Source of the DNA: Chloroflexota bacterium
GTDB lineage: Bacteria; Chloroflexota; Limnocylindria; QHBO01
Length of the DNA: 10,249 nucleotides
NCBI GenBank assembly: GCA_013694795.1
Contig: JACDBS010000039.1
Coordinates: 1 to 10,249 of the forward strand
Reading direction: 5' to 3'
Shown here: piece after piece, positions 5,873-10,249 of the stretch
Numbering within the stretch: position 1 is the first letter of the stretch
Layout of the letters: the number at the start of each line of letters is the position of its first letter
Notes under the pieces: generated by a model
Seen by the model: the letters and a program-made list of their open reading frames with translations, nothing else
Databases searched by the model: none
What the model was told of the DNA's origin: nothing
Position numbers and translations under genes: made by a program

Positions 5873-7962
5873 CGGTCGGTGGCAGCGCGATGCGCCGCCA
5901 GCATCAGCGACTCCTGAACGCTGATCTCCGGATGCCCATCCAGCGGCTGCCGGGCCCAGGTGCCATCGGCGGCAAGCAGCCAGGCTCCCGTATCGGCCAG
6001 GCCAAGCTCCAGGATCCGTCGTAACCGAGCCCGATGCGACTCACCGTCGACGCGGACGAGCGCTTCCACCCGTCGGTCGAGATTGCGGTGCATCATGTCG
6101 GCACTTCCGATCCAGAACTCATCATCCTCACCGGCGCCGAACCGATAGACGCGTGAATGCTCCAGGAAGCGGCCGAGGACGCTCCGTACTCGGATCCGCT
6201 CGCTGAGCTTTCTGACGCCCGGACGGAGGGCGCAGATGCCACGCACGATGAGATCGACCTCCACCCCCGCGCGCCCGGCGTCATACAACGCGTCGATCAC
6301 CGCCTCATCCACCAGGCTGTTCATCTTCATCGTCACGCCGGAGGGCATGCCGGCGGCGGCCCGCTGCGCCTGGGCGTTGATGAGCTCGATGATGCGCGGC
6401 CGCATGTCGAGCGGCGCGACGATGAGGGACTCGTACTTGGACTGTCGCGAGTAGCCAGTGAGCAGATTGAAGAGGTGGCTGACATCGGCGACGAGCACGG
6501 GATCGGTGGTGAGGAGGCCGATGTCCTCATACAGGGCTGCGGTGGTCGGGTGATAGTTGCCGGTACCGATATGAACGTAGCGCTGCAGGCCGTCCCCGCT
6601 GCGTCGGACGACCATTGCCAGCTTGCAATGGGTCTTGAGGCCAACGAGGCCGTACACCACGTGGCATCCCGCCTGTTCGAGCATGCGGGCCCAGGCGATA
6701 TTGGCCTGCTCGTCGAACCTGGCCTTGATCTCGACCAGCACCACGACCTGCTTGCCGGCACCCGCGGCATCCACGAGCGCGTCGACAACGGGACTCTCGC
6801 CGGAGGTCCGATACAGCGTCTGCTTGATGGCAAGGACGTCGGGGTCGCCGGCGGCCTGCTCGATGAGGGCCTGCACCGTGTCCGAGAACGAGTCGTACGG
6901 GTGATGGACGAGGAGGTCCCCACCGTCCAGCGTGGCGAACATGTCACTCCCACCCGCGGCGGCGCGGATGATCTGCGGCGGCGTCGCCGGCTGGAATGGC
7001 GGATCCTTCAGCTCCGGCCGGTCCAGCTCTACCAGCGACCAGAGGTCGGCCAGGCCAAGGGGACCGGGGAGACGCTGAACATCGCGATCGGCCAGCTGAA
7101 GCTCACGGCTGAGAAGGCTGACCACACGTGCGGGCATGCGCCGGTCCACCTCGAGGCGCACCGTCGGGCTGAAGCGACGCCGGGCCAGCTCCGCCTCGAG
7201 CGCGCGGAGCAGATCCTCGGCTCCGTCGTCATCGAAGTCGAGGTCGCTGGCGCGCGTCACCCGAAACGGGTGGTACGAGAGGATCTCCATCCCGGGAAAC
7301 AGCATGCCCAGGTTGGCGGCAATCAGCTCCTCGAAGGGCACGAAGCCCCGCTCGTCGACAGCCATGAAGCGCGACATGAGGGGTGGGACCTTTACGCGGG
7401 CGAAGCGAATCTGTCGGTCCCGAGGCTCGCGCAACGTGACCGCGAGGTTGAGCGAGAGGTTCGAGATGTACGGAAAGGGGTGACTGGGATCCACCGCCAA
7501 TGGGGTGAGGACCGGGAAGACGCGCTCGACGAAGCCCAGGCTCAATGACCGCCGTTCCTCGTCGTCCAGGTCACCCCAGCGCAGAATCCGAATTCCCGCT
7601 GAGCCCAGACGCCGTCGCAGCTGACGGCTGAAGAGCCGCGCGTGGCGGCCGGCCAATTCGCCGGCACGCTCGGCAACGAGGCTCAGCTGCTGGCCCGCCG
7701 TGAGCCCATCGGCGGACCGCAGTCCGGGCGCGGCGACCTGCTGGCGGCGGAGCGTCGCGACCCGCACCTGGTAGAACTCGTCGAGATTTGCCGCGAAGAT
7801 GGCGGTGAACTTCAGCCGCTCGAGGAGCGGCATTGCGCGGTCCTCGGCCATGGCCAGCACGCGCTCGTTGAAGTCGAGCCAGGACAGCTCCCGGTTGATG
7901 AACCGGTCCTCGACCGGCGCGAGGCCGGGGGAAGGATGGGCGCGAGGCACGGTTGAGCTCAT
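5869..7962 (-). CDS. ppk1: Polyphosphate kinase 1
   Basis: PPK1 reversibly transfers the ATP gamma-phosphate onto inorganic polyphosphate. From ATG 7962 the protein is 697 residues, close to the family norm. The N-terminal domain starts with the typical RFINRELSWLDFNERVL (20-36). Catalytic features align with E. coli PPK by a constant offset of ten: R385 in IKQTLYRT, R415 in EIKARFDE, the phospho-accepting H445 in GLKTHCK, and H602 in GRFLEHSRVY. The C-terminal FWIGSADMMHRNLDRRVE motif is present. The frame is open upstream to GTG 8058, which would add 32 residues; the added part is not PPK-like, so 7962 is preferred, although neither start has a strong ribosome site. The gene begins an operon with the CYTH-CHAD and NUDIX-fusion genes. 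Pho-box-like repeats lie about 225-320 nt upstream. Confidence 0.97.
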   Translation of the reverse strand: MSSTVPRAHPSPGLAPVEDRFINRELSWLDFNERVLAMAEDRAMPLLERLKFTAIFAANLDEFYQVRVATLRRQQVAAPGLRSADGLTAGQQLSLVAERAGELAGRHARLFSRQLRRRLGSAGIRILRWGDLDDEERRSLSLGFVERVFPVLTPLAVDPSHPFPYISNLSLNLAVTLREPRDRQIRFARVKVPPLMSRFMAVDERGFVPFEELIAANLGMLFPGMEILSYHPFRVTRASDLDFDDDGAEDLLRALEAELARRRFSPTVRLEVDRRMPARVVSLLSRELQLADRDVQRLPGPLGLADLWSLVELDRPELKDPPFQPATPPQIIRAAAGGSDMFATLDGGDLLVHHPYDSFSDTVQALIEQAAGDPDVLAIKQTLYRTSGESPVVDALVDAAGAGKQVVVLVEIKARFDEQANIAWARMLEQAGCHVVYGLVGLKTHCKLAMVVRRSGDGLQRYVHIGTGNYHPTTAALYEDIGLLTTDPVLVADVSHLFNLLTGYSRQSKYESLIVAPLDMRPRIIELINAQAQRAAAGMPSGVTMKMNSLVDEAVIDALYDAGRAGVEVDLIVRGICALRPGVRKLSERIRVRSVLGRFLEHSRVYRFGAGEDDEFWIGSADMMHRNLDRRVEALVRVDGESHRARLRRILELGLADTGAWLLAADGTWARQPLDGHPEISVQESLMLAAHRAATDR

Positions 7963-8089
7963 CGGTCGCTCGAACGTACGCGCCGACTGATAAGGGAGGG
8001 TCAATGCAGCGCGCCTCCCGATCTCATGATGACCCGATGGTAGGGCACCGGCGCGCACGAGGCACGAGCGTCACCTGCGGACGACGCAC

Positions 8090-8122
8090 CGATGCGCCCC
8101 GGGAGTGAGCCGAGGCGCATCG
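8090..8122. repeat. Inverted repeat able to form a hairpin in the ppk1 upstream region
   Basis: CGATGCGCC (8090-8098) and GGCGCATCG (8114-8122) are perfectly complementary 9-bp arms around a 15-nt loop. No run of T follows on either strand, so it is not a typical intrinsic terminator. If ppk1 transcription starts near the repeats at 8187-8284, the hairpin would lie in the 5' leader of the ppk1 message. Its function is unknown. Confidence 0.5.
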
Positions 8123-8150
8123 ATCAGATTGGAGGGAGGCAGTGCCCCGG

Positions 8151-8231
8151 ATGCGCGGGTCCTGCTTCATGAATGTATGCCCGCCATGTCAAGGCGCTGT
8201 CAACCCGAGGTTCCGAAAACCACAAACTTGA
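8151..8231 (+). CDS. Candidate 26-residue small ORF (weak)
   Basis: ATG 8151 lies 11 nt after the purine-rich GGAGGGAGG (8131-8139) and opens a frame to TGA 8229-8231. The product has a CPPC pair and a basic tail. No family is recognised. The frame runs through the Pho-box-like repeat at 8187-8203, which argues that this DNA is regulatory and that the ORF may be chance. Confidence 0.12.
   Translation: MRGSCFMNVCPPCQGAVNPRFRKPQT
8187..8203. promoter_or_regulatory. Pho-box-like direct repeat, two units 11 bp apart
   Basis: TGTCAA occurs at 8187-8192 and again at 8198-8203, exactly 11 bp apart. On the plus strand it reads ATGTCAA-GGCG-CTGTCAA, close to the enterobacterial Pho box (two CTGTCAT-like heptamers separated by 4). 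On the minus strand it reads TTGACA-N5-TTGACA, the form known for Bacillus PhoP sites. The orientation of action therefore cannot be fixed. It lies upstream of ppk1 and downstream of the phoB-phoR genes' likely reach, so binding by the window's own regulator is inferred, not shown. Confidence 0.5.
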
Positions 8232-8240
8232 GCCACACCG

Positions 8241-8284
8241 CTTGACATGCTCTGGACGTGGGATTGACCGTGGCCTGACGGGCG
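8241..8284. promoter_or_regulatory. Pho-box-like array of four 11-bp direct repeats
   Basis: Four consecutive 11-mers read CTTGACATGCT, CTGGACGTGGG, ATTGACCGTGG and CCTGACGGGCG. GAC sits at the same offset in every unit (8244, 8255, 8266, 8277), and the hexamers are TTGACA, TGGACG, TTGACC and CTGACG. Four half-sites at 11-bp spacing is the layout bound by two dimers of an OmpR-family Pho regulator. The array is in the opposite orientation to the pair at 8187-8203. The outer units form a perfect 9-bp inverted repeat (CATGTCAAG 8185-8193, CTTGACATG 8241-8249). It may serve ppk1 on the minus strand or a transcript starting near 8300 on the plus strand. The last two units are degenerate and the assignment is by eye. 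Confidence 0.45.
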
Positions 8285-8301
8285 CAGCGCACGATCTGGG
8301 C

Positions 8302-8508
8302 ATGCAACGACTCAGATTCCTGTTCCCCGGTCGGCGCCGCGGCCACCCGATGCCGACCTGGCGCTCCCGGCCGTATCACCCGAGCGTCGACATCCGCCTG
8401 TCAGTGATCCACGCACTCGCGCCGCCCGAGCCGGCCGAGCAGCCATGCGAGGAGCATGCCGTCGATCCCGGACGACGACGTCCCCGTCCGATCTGGGAGT
8501 GGGGCTGA
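8302..8508 (+). CDS. Candidate 68-residue hypothetical protein
   Basis: ATG 8302 opens a 68-codon frame to TGA 8506-8508, beginning 18 nt after the four-unit repeat array. Most codons end in G or C, as in the neighbouring real genes, and the product is rich in Arg and Pro with three Trp (MPTWRSRPYHPSVDIRL is part of it). No domain, signal peptide or membrane segment is seen, and no family is recognised. There is no clear ribosome site, so it would need leaderless or weak initiation. A 7-bp inverted repeat (8329-8335 with 8352-8358) lies inside it. It may be chance coding potential in GC-rich DNA. Confidence 0.28.
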   Translation: MQRLRFLFPGRRRGHPMPTWRSRPYHPSVDIRLSVIHALAPPEPAEQPCEEHAVDPGRRRPRPIWEWG

Positions 8509-8818
8509 TCGACCTACCCCACGTACCCTATGTATGCTGTATGCGCCGCTTGATTGTTGGGCCACCTCTTGGACCCTCCGACCGGATCTCTGACCGATGC
8601 GGAGCGTGAAGGGTCAGCCCGGGCGACACGATCGGCGCCAACTCATGCCGCTGCAGTCACACCAAGAATGGCTGACCTCGCCCCATCGGCTGCAACGCCG
8701 CTACCAGTCACCCGGGGCATGTTTGACTGGGCAGGCGTGGTGTGGGCGGTGTATGATTGATCGTGCAACTATATGTCAAGATGGTCGCAGAATCACAACT
8801 TTCGCACCGGTCGACCCT
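8509..8818. other. Intergenic region upstream of marR
   Basis: No convincing gene is seen. The region has a perfect tandem heptamer TGTATGC (8531-8537, 8538-8544), and TGTATGC also occurs at 8175-8181. Near its end it becomes locally AT-richer. A TATGAT hexamer (8752-8757) could be a -10 element for marR, but the nearest -35-like TTGACT (8723-8728) is 23 bp away, which is too far for a standard promoter. ATGTCAAG at 8773-8780 repeats the core of the Pho-box-like motif, without a clear partner 11 bp away. No good palindromic MarR operator was found. Confidence 0.4.
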
Positions 8819-9268
8819 ATGACGCAGCAGATGACACACCACGATCCCCGCCTTACCGCGTGGCGGACCTTCCTGCGCACCCACGCCCGCGTCGTGCGTG
8901 AGCTCGAGCGCGAGCTTCAGTCCGAGCAGCAACTGGCCCTGACCGACTACGACGTCCTGGTCCAGCTTGCCGCCGCCCACGACCGGCGCCTGCGCATGAG
9001 CGAACTCGCCGACGCGCTGCTGCTCTCACGCTCCGGGGCAACGCGCCTCGTCGATCGATTGGTAGCCGAGGGGCTGGTGGAGCGCCTCACATGCGAGGAC
9101 GACCGCCGTGGTCAATGGGCGTCATTGACCGATGCGGGCTATCGGCGCCTGCGGGATGCCTCCCCCACCCATCTGCGCGGTGTCGCCGAGCACTTCCTCG
9201 ACCGCCTCCCGCCCGATGACCTCGCCACCCTGGAACGGATGCTCGGCCGGGTGATCGCGGAGAACTAG
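8819..9268 (+). CDS. MarR-family transcriptional regulator
   Basis: This is a 149-residue dimeric winged-helix regulator, typical length for the family. After the N-terminal helices (about 10-40), the DNA-binding domain runs from about 42 to 110: TDYDVLVQLAAA, LRMSELADALLLSRSGATRLVDRLVAEGLVERL (helix-turn-helix, recognition helix about 70-82), and the wing with the conserved DDRRG (94-98) followed by SLTDAGYRRL. The C-terminal helix closes the dimerisation region. The start at 8819 is chosen because family similarity begins there; ATG 8834 is also possible, and longer frames upstream run into the intergenic region. No strong ribosome site is seen. It stands alone on its strand, converging on ccmI, so its target is unknown; its own promoter is one possibility. 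Confidence 0.88.
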   Translation: MTQQMTHHDPRLTAWRTFLRTHARVVRELERELQSEQQLALTDYDVLVQLAAAHDRRLRMSELADALLLSRSGATRLVDRLVAEGLVERLTCEDDRRGQWASLTDAGYRRLRDASPTHLRGVAEHFLDRLPPDDLATLERMLGRVIAEN

Positions 9269-9306
9269 TCGCGGACATTGCTCGCATCACGCGTCGCGGC
9301 GGGGTC

Positions 9307-10158
9307 TCACGGGGAAGCTTCGTCGCGCAGGCCGCGGACCATCGCCGCGCGCTGATCGTCGGGTGCGAGTTCCAGAAATCGATCGAAGGCATCGGCCGCG
9401 CGTGCCAGGTCTTCCTCGCCGCGCAGGGCGATGAGGCCGTCGAAGAAGGCCGCTTCGACCGGATCGGCGTTCGCGAGCTGGACGTACGCGTCATGTGCCG
9501 AGCGCGCGTCGGCGTGATCGCCGGCGCGCAGGTAGGCGGTCATGATCCGCTCGTAGGCATCGGCGCGCTCCGGCTCGAGAGCGATGAGCAACTGGAGCGC
9601 GACCGCGCCGCGCACGAGGTCGTCCTGGCTCGATCCCGCCAGGTGCGCGTCGGCCAGCGACGACAGGGCGTCGGTGTCGGACGCATCAGCCTCCAGCGCG
9701 TCCCGCAGCTCGCCAATGAGCGCCTGGCGCGCGGCCTCCGCGGCCTGGACGTCGGCCAGTGCGGAGTTCACCACCGTCCGGTTGGCGATGCCCGTGGCTG
9801 GGACGAACGAGCCGGCCAGCAGCACACCCCCAATGGCGGCGGCGCCCATGACGGCAATCCGGCGCCCGCCGAAGCTGCGCCCTTGGGGGATGGGGGTCGC
9901 AGCCTGCGCAACGGCGGCGCCCGTCACTGCGGCGCGCGCTTCGGCCTGGGCAAGTTGCTCCGCGTACGCGGCGTCGTCGAGCGAGCCGGCTCGGCGATCG
10001 GTCTCGACGTCGCGCAGCCCCTCGAGCGCGACCCGGTGACGCAGCGCGGAGGCATCGTCGTCCTCCACAGGAGCATCCGCATGGGCGCGCCACATTGGCG
10101 CCAGGACAACGATGCCCGCGGCCACGAGGCCGATGAGGAGCAGGATCGGCTCAGGCAT
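9307..10158 (-). CDS. ccmI: CcmI-like cytochrome c maturation protein with TPR region
   Basis: The 283-residue protein has the layout of CcmI/CycH, which presents apocytochrome c to the haem-ligation complex of System I maturation. Residues 4-20 (PILLLIGLVAAGIVVLA) form a first membrane segment. The CcmI-type motif ALEGLRDVETDRRAGSLDDAAYA follows in pieces at about 44-65, in the intersegment loop. A second membrane segment spans about 101-120 (IAVMGAAAIGGVLLAGSFVP). The rest (about 135-275) is helical with TPR-like repeats, e.g. AYERIMTAYLRAGDHADA. The start at 10158 overlaps the upstream CcmH frame by 8 nt; an in-frame start at 10203 would put 15 unlikely residues before the membrane segment. 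It converges on marR with 38 nt between the stops and no clear terminator hairpin. ResB-type assembly is not suggested. The assignment is by motif and architecture. Confidence 0.72.
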   Translation of the reverse strand: MPEPILLLIGLVAAGIVVLAPMWRAHADAPVEDDDASALRHRVALEGLRDVETDRRAGSLDDAAYAEQLAQAEARAAVTGAAVAQAATPIPQGRSFGGRRIAVMGAAAIGGVLLAGSFVPATGIANRTVVNSALADVQAAEAARQALIGELRDALEADASDTDALSSLADAHLAGSSQDDLVRGAVALQLLIALEPERADAYERIMTAYLRAGDHADARSAHDAYVQLANADPVEAAFFDGLIALRGEEDLARAADAFDRFLELAPDDQRAAMVRGLRDEASP

Positions 10159-10249
10159 CGAGCGCCTCGACCTCGTCGTGCAGGCTCCGCCGCTGCTCAT
10201 CACTGATGACCACCGAATTGGCCACGGCGGGCCGCCGGCGAGCCAACCA
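10151..10249 (-). CDS. ccmH: C-terminal end of probable cytochrome c maturation protein CcmH (partial)
   Basis: A frame open from the window edge ends at TGA 10153-10151. The visible 32 residues begin WLARRRPAV, which looks like the cytoplasmic end of a membrane helix, followed by an acidic/basic helix (SDEQRRSLHDEVEALDA). CcmH/CycL proteins usually end in this way, and ccmH is the usual upstream neighbour of ccmI. It overlaps the ccmI start by 8 nt. The CXXC-containing part of CcmH is outside the window, so this rests on tail character and gene order. Confidence 0.5.
   Translation of the reverse strand, partial: WLARRRPAVANSVVISDEQRRSLHDEVEALDA

Noticed and set aside
4706..5917. Long open frame (403 codons) on the plus strand
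   Set aside because: It lies opposite the CYTH-CHAD gene, whose minus-strand product has clear domain motifs. Long antisense open frames are expected in GC-rich DNA, and this product shows no recognisable family.
6157..7548. Long open frame (463 codons) on the plus strand
   Set aside because: It is antisense to ppk1, which has all its catalytic residues. The product is rich in His, Gly, Arg and Glu as expected for a shadow frame.
5868..7971. Shared sequence CTCATCGGTCG at the starts of the CYTH-CHAD and ppk1 genes
   Set aside because: The match is short and one copy is part of the ppk1 coding end (Thr-Asp-Arg-stop). No flanking similarity is seen, so coincidence is most likely.
7963..8058. 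32-residue N-terminal extension of PPK1 from GTG 8058
   Set aside because: The extra residues do not resemble PPK1, and ATG 7962 gives the usual family length. It is not formally excluded because neither start has a strong ribosome site.
8554..8760. 68-codon frame starting at TTG in the marR upstream region
   Set aside because: It has a weak start codon, no ribosome site and a low-complexity Ala/Pro/Thr-rich product, and it overlaps the likely marR promoter region.
9269..9306. Possible terminator between the convergent marR and ccmI genes
   Set aside because: The 38-nt gap is GC-rich but has no clear hairpin followed by a T-run on either strand.

Overview
This GC-rich bacterial window carries a phosphate-sensing and polyphosphate locus. 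Gene order and protein families suggest a member of the Chloroflexota (perhaps the Limnocylindria/Ellin6529 group), but this is inference. The NUDIX/histidine-phosphatase fusion beside ppk resembles actinobacterial MutT1 loci, whereas CcmH/CcmI-type cytochrome c maturation (System I) is unusual for Actinobacteria.

Positions 1-3459 (+ strand) hold a compact Pho operon. The last codons of a probable pstA are followed by pstB (ATPase of the phosphate ABC transporter), phoU, a PhoB/PhoP-type response regulator and a PhoR-like PAS histidine kinase without a transmembrane segment. The genes are 4-20 nt apart or overlap, with good Shine-Dalgarno sites before phoU and the regulator gene.

Positions 3456-7962 (- strand) hold a second operon, transcribed towards the first: ppk1 (polyphosphate synthesis), a CYTH-CHAD protein (triphosphate-tunnel fold plus a polyphosphate-binding domain), and a MutT1-like NUDIX + histidine-phosphatase fusion. 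Both junctions are ATGA stop/start overlaps, so translation is probably coupled. The last gene of this operon and the kinase gene overlap tail to tail by 4 nt, leaving no room for a terminator between them.

Positions 7963-8818 are largely non-coding. Between ppk1 and marR lie two sets of 11-bp-spaced TTGAC/GTCAA direct repeats in opposite orientation. They look like Pho boxes and would link ppk1 to the phosphate two-component system at the other end of the locus. The interval also has a 9-bp-stem hairpin and two weak small-ORF candidates.

Positions 8819-9268 (+) encode a MarR-family regulator. Positions 9307-10249 (-) encode a CcmI-like membrane TPR protein and the C-terminus of a probable CcmH, part of a cytochrome c maturation operon that continues outside the window.

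Inferred working model: low phosphate is sensed through Pst-PhoU and the soluble kinase, the response regulator binds the repeats upstream of ppk1, and polyphosphate synthesis, binding and possible turnover are adjusted as one unit.
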